A stretch of 41,437 nt of DNA from Spirochaetales bacterium (GTDB lineage: Bacteria > Spirochaetota > Spirochaetia > JAFGXN01): contig JAFGXN010000028.1 of assembly GCA_016936615.1 (NCBI GenBank), forward strand, positions 1-41,437, given 5' to 3'. A model generated the notes under the pieces. The model saw only the letters and a list, made by a program, of their open reading frames with translations. It was not told where the DNA came from and searched no databases. This document shows positions 1 to 7,463 of this stretch, piece by piece. Every line of letters begins with the position of its first letter. Positions within the stretch are counted from its first letter, which is position 1. A program made the position numbers and the translations under genes.

Positions 1-172
1 AACAGATATCATCTCTATCTAACAAATCTCCCTCGAGAACAGTATTTCCATACACATAGACTTTTTTTCCATGCGAATCATAGACATATGGATATGTCTG
101 AACATCACCATCCTTACCTGGAAGGACTAAGAATTTACCTTTTGAAAGAATATTATCACTTTTATTTTTCAT
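1..172 (-). CDS. Partial hypothetical protein (N-terminal 57 residues)
   Basis: An open frame runs off the left edge of the window. It starts at an ATG at 172, with an alternative in-frame ATG at 184. The visible residues begin MKNKSDNILSKGKFLVLPGK and continue with a hydrophilic stretch rich in Tyr, Asp and Gly. I do not recognise the family. The promoter-like hexamers at 188-215 would start RNA near 181, which favours the ATG at 172 with a leader of about 9 nt. It is not in the malic enzyme operon, because a terminator lies between them. The remainder of the gene is outside the window. Confidence 0.55.
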   Translation of the reverse strand, partial: MKNKSDNILSKGKFLVLPGKDGDVQTYPYVYDSHGKKVYVYGNTVLEGDLLDRDDIC

Positions 173-187
173 ACACGACCCCATTTT

Positions 188-215
188 ATCATACACTTAG
201 TATGAAAAATTTCAA
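188..215 (-). promoter_or_regulatory. Probable sigma-70-type promoter with overlapping dyad
   Basis: On the minus strand there is TTGAAA (210-215), a 16-bp spacer and TATGAT (188-193). A dyad CATAC-ACTTA-GTATG (190-204) overlaps the -10 element and could be an operator. It would serve the partial gene at 1-172. Confidence 0.5.
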
Positions 216-247
216 GACGTCAATAGCTTTTTTTTACTATTAAGTGT

Positions 248-270
248 AAAAAAAGCAACCCGAAGGTTGC
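248..270 (-). terminator. Rho-independent terminator of the malic enzyme gene
   Basis: On the minus strand the stem GCAACC-TTCG-GGTTGC (255-270), with a stable UUCG tetraloop, is followed by seven T (complement of 248-254). It begins 7 nt after the malic enzyme stop codon. Confidence 0.88.
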
Positions 271-277
271 TTTAAGA

Positions 278-1561
278 TTATTTCCAATATTTTTCCATTC
301 TCTTTCGCAAAGAATCTCTGTAGGCATCCCAATCGGTAATTGGTCGCTTTGCATGTCCCTCTTCACAAGCTGCCTTAGCAACCGCTACTGCTTCCCACTC
401 AATTACTCGTGGATCAAATGGCTTTGGAACAATATATTCTGGTCCGAATGTAAAATCAACGCCACCGTAAGCCTTCTTGACACTTTCTGGAACTGGTTCC
501 TTTGCAAGAGCTGCAATAGCCTTAGCTGCTGCCATCTTCATACCTTCTGATATTGCAACAGACTTAACATCCATAGCACCTCTAAAGATAAAAGGAAAGC
601 CTAGAACATTGTTTATCTGATTTGGATAGTCAGATCTACCTGTAGCCATAATTATATCATCTCGTACAGAGTGAGCTACCGCAGGATCAATCTCTGGATC
701 TGGATTCGCCATAGCAAATACAATTGGATTAGGTCCCATTGACGCAAGCATCTCAGGCTTTAGATTTCCAGCAACTGAAAGACCCATAAAGACATCAGCG
801 CCTTTGATCGCATCTGCTAATGTTCTAGCATCAGTATCAACTGCAAACATCTCTTTCTCAGGAGTCATGCTAGCATCTCTACCTTTATAGATAACACCAC
901 GACTATCTGTCATGATTAGATTCTCTTTCTTCACTCCTGCCTCGATAAACATCTTTGCACATGAGATTCCAGAAGCACCAGCACCGCTAAAGACAACCTT
1001 AATCTTCGAGATATCTTTCTTAGTAATTTCAACCGCATTCATAAGACCAGCAGTTGAAATAATTGCTGTTCCATGCTGATCATCATGAAAAATAGGAATA
1101 TCACAAATTTCTTTCAATTTCTGTTCAATATAAAAGCATTCAGGACTTTTGATATCTTCAAGATTCACACCACCAAATGTTGGTTCCATCATCTTTACTG
1201 CTTCAATAATCTTGTCTGGATCCTTTGAATCTAGCTCAATGTCAAAGACATCAATATCTGCAAATCTCTTAAAAAGAATACCTTTTCCTTCCATTACAGG
1301 CTTAGATGCTAGAGCGCCTCTATCTCCAAGTCCTAGAATTGCAGTACCGTTTGAAATTACAGCAACAAGGTTTGCTCGTGATGTATAAAGATCTGCAGTT
1401 AATGGATCTTTCTCAATCTCCAAAACTGGCTTAGCAACTCCTGGCGAATAAGCTAATGTTAAATCGTCGGCTGTCTGACATGGCTTTGTTGGTATGACTT
1501 CAATCTTACCAGGTCTACCCTCTGCATGATATTTCAATGCCCTCTCTTTTAATTCGTCCAT
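278..1561 (-). CDS. NAD(P)-dependent malic enzyme (short bacterial form)
   Basis: Oxidatively decarboxylates malate to pyruvate and CO2 with reduction of NAD(P), in the cytoplasm. The 427 residues match the short bacterial malic enzyme without the phosphotransacetylase-like extension of MaeB. Visible hallmarks are the N-terminal LAYSPGVA motif with Tyr38, SKPVMEGK with Lys93, the metal-binding HDDQHGTA stretch around Asp160-161, and the dinucleotide-binding GAGASG near residue 193. The ATG at 1561 has a TAGGAGAG ribosome site. It is the last gene of a unit with the dehydrogenase at 1571-2698, 9 nt away, and is closed by a UUCG-loop terminator. Cofactor preference (NAD or NADP) cannot be told from the sequence by eye. 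Confidence 0.93.
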   Translation of the reverse strand: MDELKERALKYHAEGRPGKIEVIPTKPCQTADDLTLAYSPGVAKPVLEIEKDPLTADLYTSRANLVAVISNGTAILGLGDRGALASKPVMEGKGILFKRFADIDVFDIELDSKDPDKIIEAVKMMEPTFGGVNLEDIKSPECFYIEQKLKEICDIPIFHDDQHGTAIISTAGLMNAVEITKKDISKIKVVFSGAGASGISCAKMFIEAGVKKENLIMTDSRGVIYKGRDASMTPEKEMFAVDTDARTLADAIKGADVFMGLSVAGNLKPEMLASMGPNPIVFAMANPDPEIDPAVAHSVRDDIIMATGRSDYPNQINNVLGFPFIFRGAMDVKSVAISEGMKMAAAKAIAALAKEPVPESVKKAYGGVDFTFGPEYIVPKPFDPRVIEWEAVAVAKAACEEGHAKRPITDWDAYRDSLRKRMEKYWK

Positions 1562-1570
1562 CTATCTCTC

Positions 1571-2698
1571 CTATTTCTCAAAATTAAATTTATAGTTCAA
1601 GTTAAATCTGTCTCTCAAAACAACCATCTGTTTCTGTAATACTGGAGGAACTGGACATCCGTGCTCTTTCCTGTATTGCCATGCCTCATACTCTTTTTCG
1701 CCAGCAGTATAAATTTTATCAGCGCCAGGTGCTTTTTGAGAATTTCTCAAATCTCTCATTATGTTTCCTGCAATCTTCTTAAATGTATCAACACCCAAGA
1801 ACTTAGCAGGATCTATAGCTATGAAAAAATGACCAAGCGGATATGGAATCTTCTTGCCATTTTCATCAAAACCATTTAAATCTTTCAAATATTGACCATC
1901 TTGCAATGCAGCTGATAATACCTCAACAACTGTCGCATATCCATAACCCTTAAATCCAGCTGTCTCTTCTCCAATTCCACCAAGAGGTGCTAAAGCAGCC
2001 TTTCCTGTATTTAAATCATCAAGAATCTGCTGAGTATCAGTTCTAGTTGTTCCATCAAGACCAATAACCCAACCCGGAGGTAAGTCTTTGCCAGCTCTTC
2101 CGTAGACTTCAATCTTTCCTCGCTGCGAAACACTTGTCGCACAATCCAACACAAATGGAAACTCTTCATCTGTAGGAAATCCAATTGTCAAAGGGTTTGT
2201 TCCCAACATATTCTCCACACCATTAGTTGGAGCAATAGAAGGTCTTGCGTTAGTTCCAGTGATACCAATCATCCCTTCCTTAATCGCCATAAGTGAATAA
2301 TATCCAGCAATTCCATAATGTGTAGAATTTCTAACAGCAGTCATTCCAAGACCAAACTCTTTAGCCTTATCAATTGCCATCTCCATTGCCTTCTTTGCAA
2401 CAACATGGCCAAGACCATTATTACCATCAAGAACAGAACAAGCCTTTTCATCTTTAATAATATCAATCTTTGTAACTGTCTCCATGATTCCAGCATCGAT
2501 TCTATCGAGATAAATTGGCTTTAATCGACCAATACCATGAGAATCGATACCTCTCTTGTCAGATTCAATCAATACATCTGAAATTATATCAGCTTGATCT
2601 TGAGGAACTCCAATCGCAACTAGAGTTTCATTCATAAACTTTTCCATTGTCTCGAAATCAATCCAAGCACAATCTTTGTAATCATCAGCATAGCCCAT
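1571..2698 (-). CDS. Malate/L-lactate dehydrogenase-like oxidoreductase (Ldh_2 / MDH type 2 family)
   Basis: NAD(P)-dependent 2-hydroxyacid dehydrogenase of the family that includes archaeal-type malate/sulfolactate dehydrogenase, YlbC-like and ureidoglycolate dehydrogenases. The 375 residues show the family motifs SDKRGIDSHGIGRL (His54) and NSTHYGIAGYY (His127, at the place of the catalytic His), followed by TNARPSIAPTNG and the Gly/Asp-rich active-site region. The ATG at 2698 has a GGAGG site. Pairing with malic enzyme 9 nt downstream suggests flow between a 2-hydroxyacid (malate or lactate) and pyruvate. The DeoR-family regulator just upstream is the likely controller. The exact substrate is inferred, not shown. 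Confidence 0.85.
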   Translation of the reverse strand: MGYADDYKDCAWIDFETMEKFMNETLVAIGVPQDQADIISDVLIESDKRGIDSHGIGRLKPIYLDRIDAGIMETVTKIDIIKDEKACSVLDGNNGLGHVVAKKAMEMAIDKAKEFGLGMTAVRNSTHYGIAGYYSLMAIKEGMIGITGTNARPSIAPTNGVENMLGTNPLTIGFPTDEEFPFVLDCATSVSQRGKIEVYGRAGKDLPPGWVIGLDGTTRTDTQQILDDLNTGKAALAPLGGIGEETAGFKGYGYATVVEVLSAALQDGQYLKDLNGFDENGKKIPYPLGHFFIAIDPAKFLGVDTFKKIAGNIMRDLRNSQKAPGADKIYTAGEKEYEAWQYRKEHGCPVPPVLQKQMVVLRDRFNLNYKFNFEK

Positions 2699-2713
2699 AA
2701 CTTTCCTCCATAG

Positions 2714-2728
2714 AATTGCAAAGCAATT
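2714..2728. promoter_or_regulatory. Perfect 15-bp dyad upstream of the dehydrogenase gene
   Basis: AATTGC-AAA-GCAATT is a perfect inverted repeat ending about 16 bp before the dehydrogenase start codon. There is no T-run after it in the transcript direction, so it is not a standard terminator. It could be a regulator operator or a small mRNA hairpin next to the ribosome site. Confidence 0.4.
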
Positions 2729-2736
2729 AATTTATA

Positions 2737-2750
2737 TTTTTTTAAAAAAA
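2737..2750. repeat. T7A7 palindrome abutting the deoR-family stop codon
   Basis: Seven T followed by seven A lie directly against the TAA stop of the DeoR-family gene (2751-2753). This is one of three such T(n)A(n) blocks touching a stop codon; the others are at 5088-5104 and 39220-39238. The role is unknown. It could act as a weak A/U-only terminator or a bent-DNA element. Confidence 0.6.
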
Positions 2751-3557
2751 TTAATCTTGGTTAAAAACTAATTTTACTCCAAGCTCTTTAAGCTTCTCAG
2801 TGTCTAACAGTGAGACACCTTTTGAATCTGTAACTAAGACATCTATCCCAGATATATCAGAGGTCACGAAGTTAGAGATAGCCCCAATCTTCTTGTGATC
2901 TGCAACTACAATAACCTGCCCGATAGTATGCTTTATCATAAGCTTTGTAGCCTCAGCCTCTTGCTCAATCGGAGATGTCAAACCACTCTTAACACTAAAA
3001 CCATCCACTCCAATAATAGACTTATCTACATATATCTGCTCAATATTGTGATTTGTAAAACTTCCAATCAAGGCCTTAGACTTCGACCGATACTGCCCAC
3101 CAAGCAATATCAACTCAGCAACACCCCCATCTAAGACATTAGCAGCAGCGCCATTATTAGTAATAATGCGTATTTTTCTATTTTTCAGCCTTTCTAATAC
3201 CTGTAAGGTTGTCGAACCACTGTTGACAAAGATAGTCTCCCCGTCTTCAATCAAAGGCTCAGCTAAATCAGCAATCTCCTGCTTCTCAACAGTAAACATC
3301 TTCTCTTTCTGAGTAAAATGCGACTCAATTGAGACACGTGTAACAGGAATTGCTCCACCGTGAGACCGCTCTAAGACACCTTTCTCTTCTAACAGAGCTA
3401 AATCCCTACGAATTGTTAGCGTAGAGACATCGAAGAATTCGCTAAGCTCTGTAACCTTCACGACACCGTTAGTATTAACTAACTCAACTATCTTCTCCTG
3501 TCGGTATGCAGGAATGAGACCTTCTTGTTTGTTTTCTTTTGTATCTTTATTATCCAT
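2751..3557 (-). CDS. DeoR/GlpR-family transcriptional regulator
   Basis: DNA-binding regulator with an N-terminal DeoR-type helix-turn-helix, seen as RQEKIVELVNTNGVVKVTEL followed by STLTIRRDLALLEEKG, and a C-terminal sugar-phosphate-sensing DeoRC domain with the typical NSGSTTLQVL, IITNNG and LLGGQYR motifs. The ATG at 3557 (268 residues) is chosen over a GTG at 3566, because the promoter at 3570-3598 would start RNA near 3563 and exclude the GTG. It lies directly upstream of the dehydrogenase and malic enzyme genes, which it probably controls together with itself. The effector is probably a phosphorylated sugar or similar metabolite, by family analogy only. Confidence 0.9.
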   Translation of the reverse strand: MDNKDTKENKQEGLIPAYRQEKIVELVNTNGVVKVTELSEFFDVSTLTIRRDLALLEEKGVLERSHGGAIPVTRVSIESHFTQKEKMFTVEKQEIADLAEPLIEDGETIFVNSGSTTLQVLERLKNRKIRIITNNGAAANVLDGGVAELILLGGQYRSKSKALIGSFTNHNIEQIYVDKSIIGVDGFSVKSGLTSPIEQEAEATKLMIKHTIGQVIVVADHKKIGAISNFVTSDISGIDVLVTDSKGVSLLDTEKLKELGVKLVFNQD

Positions 3558-3569
3558 AATGTTCACTTT

Positions 3570-3598
3570 ATTAAAACACTCTTATAGATTTTTGTCAA
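3570..3598 (-). promoter_or_regulatory. Promoter of the DeoR-family gene
   Basis: TTGACA (3593-3598), a 17-bp spacer and TTTAAT (3570-3575) lie on the minus strand. The promoter is bracketed by an inverted pair AATGTTCA (3558-3565) and TGAACATT (3607-3614), a candidate autoregulatory operator. Confidence 0.62.
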
Positions 3599-3626
3599 AT
3601 ATTTTATGAACATTTTTGAACTTTTT

Positions 3627-5084
3627 TTATAATACTGGTGCAATTATACGAAAAATAGAATTTCGTAGCCTTTTGAAAATATTTAGACGCTTTATATCAT
3701 CAAGTTTTATCTCACGACTCTGAGAGATATCGATTAATGCATAATCACTTAGCTCTTTTACAACATCGTAATCGTAAAAAACCGCATTGACCTCATAGTT
3801 AATTCTAAAGCTTCGAACATCTACATTACAAGTACCCACACTTGCAATTGTGTCATCAATAATAATAACCTTTGAATGAAAAAAACCTGCCTCATATCGA
3901 TAGATCTTAACTCCAGCCCTCAGCAACGACTCAAAATAGGTCTCAGCGACCCAATAAGGAATCTTCTTGTCTGGTCTACCTGTAACAATCAGCGAGACAT
4001 CAATGCCACTTAAACTCGCAGTCTCTAAGGCATCTTGGATAGCCCTGTCAGGAATAAAATATGGACTCTGAACAATAACCCGTTCATTGGCATTACTAAT
4101 TAATGAGAGAAAAAGCTTCTGAATAGATGACCACTTAGAGTCAGGTCCAGAACAAACAATCTGCATGAACTTAGGGTTCTCTACTTTTCCGTGATATTTA
4201 TAATAATGGGAACCCTGAAACTCCTCGCCCCCGGAATTCTTCCAATCAGAATAGAAGATACTCTGCAACATACCAGAAGCCTCACCGACAACCCTAACCT
4301 GAGTATCCCGCCAGTAATCAAACCGCTTGCCACCATTGATATATTCGTCACCGATATTCATTCCACCGGTATAAGAGATATCACCATCGATTACAACAAT
4401 TTTCCTGTGATTACGGTAATTTATCATTCTATGATTAAGACTTGAGAATGGATCTAGAAAATATTTATACTGAATCCCTGCATTCTTTAACTCACGTCTG
4501 TACGCGTAGCTAATTTTACGAAAACACCCAACACCGTCGAAGATCAACCGAATATCAACACCTTCTTTTGCCTTCCGTATCAAAATATTTTTAATCTTCC
4601 GCCCGGTCGCATCAGATCTCCAGATATAGAACTCCATGTGGATAGACTCTTTTGCCTCGTTCAAATCAACTATCAGAGAATCCAACATGTCAGCACCATT
4701 ATGAAAAAAAGAGACATCGTTTCGACGCGAAAGAATCGAACTGTTACTATTTAACAGCAATCTAATTGCTTTGATTGTATCACTGAAGCGCTCATCAGGA
4801 TATGAGGTGATTATCTCTTTCTGCTTATCAACAATATCAGAGAGATTTTTTTTAAAACTCTCCTCTGCTAAATTCTTAACAATCTTCTTTTTTTTCCAAT
4901 CTACACCTGCGAAGAGATAGATTACCCCACCAAGATAGGGCAACAAGATTAGCACCAGTAGCCATGCCATCAAGACCTCAGGAGGCTTATTATCAAGAAT
5001 AATTTTAATTGCAATAACAGTAATATAAAGAACAAAGAGAAAAAAGAAAATATTCTTAACTAAAAACAAATCCACTAGAGACAC
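3627..5084 (-). CDS. cls: Cardiolipin synthase (phospholipase D superfamily)
   Basis: Membrane enzyme that condenses phosphatidylglycerol to cardiolipin. Two N-terminal membrane segments (about residues 10-30 and 38-60) precede two phospholipase D catalytic repeats. The first HKD motif is NHRKIVVIDG (His226, Lys228, Asp233) and the second is FHSKVIIIDD (His403, Lys405, Asp410), each followed by a Gly/Ser-Asn motif. The length of 485 residues is usual for ClsA-type enzymes. The start is a GTG at 5084; a second GTG at 5075 sits at a better distance from the GAGG site, so the true start is uncertain by three codons. It is the last gene of the chemoreceptor-kinase-cas2 operon, 20 bp after cas2, and that gap is almost entirely a T9A8 palindrome. 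Confidence 0.92.
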   Translation of the reverse strand: MSLVDLFLVKNIFFFLFVLYITVIAIKIILDNKPPEVLMAWLLVLILLPYLGGVIYLFAGVDWKKKKIVKNLAEESFKKNLSDIVDKQKEIITSYPDERFSDTIKAIRLLLNSNSSILSRRNDVSFFHNGADMLDSLIVDLNEAKESIHMEFYIWRSDATGRKIKNILIRKAKEGVDIRLIFDGVGCFRKISYAYRRELKNAGIQYKYFLDPFSSLNHRMINYRNHRKIVVIDGDISYTGGMNIGDEYINGGKRFDYWRDTQVRVVGEASGMLQSIFYSDWKNSGGEEFQGSHYYKYHGKVENPKFMQIVCSGPDSKWSSIQKLFLSLISNANERVIVQSPYFIPDRAIQDALETASLSGIDVSLIVTGRPDKKIPYWVAETYFESLLRAGVKIYRYEAGFFHSKVIIIDDTIASVGTCNVDVRSFRINYEVNAVFYDYDVVKELSDYALIDISQSREIKLDDIKRLNIFKRLRNSIFRIIAPVL

Positions 5085-5087
5085 CTC

Positions 5088-5104
5088 TTTTTTTTTAAAA
5101 AAAA
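5088..5104. repeat. T9A8 palindrome between cas2 and cls
   Basis: Nine T followed by eight A abut the TAG stop of the cas2 gene (5105-5107) and run up to the GAGG ribosome site of cls. This is the same arrangement as at 2737-2750 and 39220-39238. Homopolymer length change here could alter cls translation; that is a hypothesis only. Confidence 0.6.
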
Positions 5105-5407
5105 CTAAAACAAATCAATCTGACCAGTCGAATTAGAGAGTGGTCTATGTCTTTTCCCATAAAAAGAGACAATATTCTCAAATTGCTGATCAGTTATATA
5201 TAAAATATCAGCTCGTCCCCTCTCCGGCAAGTTCTGAACGATTACTTTTTTTAGATTTTCTAGCTCTTCCTTCTTCTTCTTAGCAGCAAAGACTGAGTAT
5301 TGAAATGCATGAAAGCCATTCTCAAACAAAAATCGTTTAAACTTCTCAGAATCCCGCCTATCTTCTCGTCTCAATATTGCAATATCTAACAAAACTAACA
5401 CCCACAT
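5105..5407 (-). CDS. cas2: Orphan Cas2-family protein (type II-like), no CRISPR nearby
   Basis: A 100-residue ferredoxin-like-fold protein resembling Cas2 of type II CRISPR systems. It begins MWVLVLLDIA with the conserved Asp8 at the end of strand one, continues with an Arg/Lys-rich helix, GFHAFQYSVF, a central helix, DILYITDQQFENIVSFYGK, and ends GQIDLF like many type II Cas2 tails. I start it at the ATG at 5407, where Cas2 proteins normally begin and a GAGGG site precedes it. The frame extends nine codons to a TTG at 5434 next to the kinase stop codon, without a ribosome site. There is no cas1, cas9, csn2 or repeat array in the window. It is co-directional with a degenerate kinase and a chemoreceptor, so its role is probably not spacer acquisition here. 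A VapD-like nuclease role is an alternative. Confidence 0.8.
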   Translation of the reverse strand: MWVLVLLDIAILRREDRRDSEKFKRFLFENGFHAFQYSVFAAKKKKEELENLKKVIVQNLPERGRADILYITDQQFENIVSFYGKRHRPLSNSTGQIDLF

Positions 5408-5434
5408 ATAACCCTCATTAGTATTATCGGACAA

Positions 5435-7453
5435 CTAGATAGGTAAAGCTAGAGAAAAATTTGAAAGATTCTCATCTGACTCGATAAGAAAGAGACCACC
5501 AACAAACAAGACAAGCTTATTTATCAAGACCAATATCAAAAGGTCATCATCATATCCTGTCAGCGATGAGACAGACTCCTCTGTAAAGTTAAAAATGTAG
5601 TAAAGTTCTGTCTCTGAAAACTGCCGATTTAACCCAAAAACCTTAAAGACAAGATATCTTCTATCGAGAATAAACTCAACACCAACATTTAGCCTGAACT
5701 CCGAGGAGAATTTCACATAATAGAAAGAGTAATCAATAAAGCTATATGCTGCCTTAGTAAGCAACTCTTTATTTGAAAATAAAATCATTGGTAAATTATC
5801 ACCAACCTCAAAGCGATAATTCATTGGAAGAGGCTCTAGTATAAAACGCAGATACTCATCAATACTCTTAACAAATGAATCTACATCAATTTTATCCCGA
5901 AGAGGAATAATCTTCTCTGTGCGCAGAATCTTCAGCTCCGAAATAAGATTTATAAGATTAGCGACCTGTCGGCTCTCATTCTTAATCCTTGATAACTTCT
6001 CAAGAGCCTCCTTATCCGAGAATTTCTGCTCAAGTATCTGGGCATAACCCATAAGGCTATTTAGACTATTCTTAATCTCAGTTCCAATCCCAGAAAAAAA
6101 CATAGCCTCAACCTCAATAAAATACCACAAATACTGATTCTCCCTAAAAAGCTCTCTACTCCTCCGATTAGAAAATAGACAATGGTGACCTTTCGGATCA
6201 GCAATATTTGAAGCTTTATTAATCTTCTTCAAGTCTTTAAAAAGATTTATATCAAAAAGGCTTACCATAACACCTAGAAACTCCCGTTGTTCGCTAAACT
6301 TAGGAACCACTGTAACATCAAAGACCCTAGTCTGCTTATCAAAATTGAAATGGTAAATAAAATTAACCTTCCGCCTATGCTTTATTGCTGAATCTATCTG
6401 TTTTTTTAGAAAAAGATAATCTTCTTTAGAGACAATAACATCCTTATACGATTTATTTAAAAAATCCTCAGAGTTTATATAGCTATAATTCATCTCAGGG
6501 ACATAGACTTCACGAAAATACCCATCCTTATCAATAAAAATCAAGATCTCTCGCAAAGAATCAATCACAAGTTCCAATTTCTTATGAAGTCGTGAGTTCT
6601 GAACAATCAGATCCTTCTCAGAGGAGGTATCCTTTATCAATAATATATAAATCTCTTCGTTTTTTCTTTTATCAAATAGAGAAATCTCTACTCTGCAATG
6701 CTTAATCAGCCCTTTGCTTGTGACAAAACGGAAATCATCGACAGCCTCATCCTTTACAGCTACGATAAAATCCTTAAACCTCTTTCTATCCTCTTGCAAT
6801 ATATAGTCATAAAATTTTTCAGGATATGAGTATAGATAATTTCTATCCTTGTCCAACAATTTCTCAATACCATTATTTAAAAAAACAAAGCTACTCATCT
6901 TCTTTTTGAAGAGAAGAATCCCAAGATCGAGAAAGCTATCAATAACCTTAGCCCGAGAGTAGAGTTCTATTGCCAAATTCAAGTTATCAGACTCATCATG
7001 GTCAAAAATCTTATCTGCTTGACTAAAAAAAAGGAAAAGAAGATTAAAAATCATAATAATCTGCTGAATTTCAGCAACACTCTTCTTCTGATCATACTCG
7101 AAGAAGATAGCAGAATTAGAGAACCCCAATCCTCCAAAGACAATGGTTAGAGAGCATCGACTATCCTTTTCTTCTTGAAAATAAAAGAGATTCTCAGTAT
7201 CCCTGACATACTCAACCTGAGTCTTACAGGAACAATCTGCCAAGACATTGCTTATCTCACAATACTTATCGCCTTCTAGCTCAAAGGCTAATCTCACACT
7301 CCAAGAGTTATTTATGTCTAAAAACCATATTATCTTTGTAAAAGAGAAATACTTAAATATATCAATCGAGAGATTCTTATCAATCTTACAAGACTTACTG
7401 CTCTGAACAAACTTATTAACCTTCTCGACTAAGCTTAGAAATTCAGCATTCAA
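5435..7453 (-). CDS. Degenerate PAS-domain histidine kinase (pseudokinase)
   Basis: A 672-residue soluble signalling protein. Residues 1-150 are an uncertain sensory region, and two PAS-like folds lie near 165-280 and 295-405. A helical dimerisation domain near 440-510 corresponds to HisKA, followed by a remnant ATPase-like domain (525-672). The H-box reads SGIGTEIKNSLNSLMGY: Thr458 stands where the phospho-accepting His should be, and Ser463 replaces the usual Pro. In the ATPase part the N-box Asn is not evident (around 562-580), and the D-x-G-x-G box is replaced by VFGLNRQF (605-612). The protein therefore should neither autophosphorylate nor bind ATP normally. The start is TTG at 7453 with an AGGAG site. 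It lies 10 nt after the chemoreceptor and is followed by cas2. Confidence 0.82.
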   Translation of the reverse strand: MNAEFLSLVEKVNKFVQSSKSCKIDKNLSIDIFKYFSFTKIIWFLDINNSWSVRLAFELEGDKYCEISNVLADCSCKTQVEYVRDTENLFYFQEEKDSRCSLTIVFGGLGFSNSAIFFEYDQKKSVAEIQQIIMIFNLLFLFFSQADKIFDHDESDNLNLAIELYSRAKVIDSFLDLGILLFKKKMSSFVFLNNGIEKLLDKDRNYLYSYPEKFYDYILQEDRKRFKDFIVAVKDEAVDDFRFVTSKGLIKHCRVEISLFDKRKNEEIYILLIKDTSSEKDLIVQNSRLHKKLELVIDSLREILIFIDKDGYFREVYVPEMNYSYINSEDFLNKSYKDVIVSKEDYLFLKKQIDSAIKHRRKVNFIYHFNFDKQTRVFDVTVVPKFSEQREFLGVMVSLFDINLFKDLKKINKASNIADPKGHHCLFSNRRSRELFRENQYLWYFIEVEAMFFSGIGTEIKNSLNSLMGYAQILEQKFSDKEALEKLSRIKNESRQVANLINLISELKILRTEKIIPLRDKIDVDSFVKSIDEYLRFILEPLPMNYRFEVGDNLPMILFSNKELLTKAAYSFIDYSFYYVKFSSEFRLNVGVEFILDRRYLVFKVFGLNRQFSETELYYIFNFTEESVSSLTGYDDDLLILVLINKLVLFVGGLFLIESDENLSNFSLALPI

Positions 7454-7463
7454 CTACAAACTC

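Noticed and set aside
5408-5434. Nine-codon N-terminal extension of cas2 from a TTG
   Set aside because: No ribosome site precedes the TTG, whereas the internal ATG at 5407 has one and matches the usual Cas2 start.
5100-5440. CRISPR array expected beside cas2
   Set aside because: Flanking DNA on both sides is coding or a T9A8 block. No direct repeats of 20-40 bp with regular spacing were seen here or elsewhere in the window.
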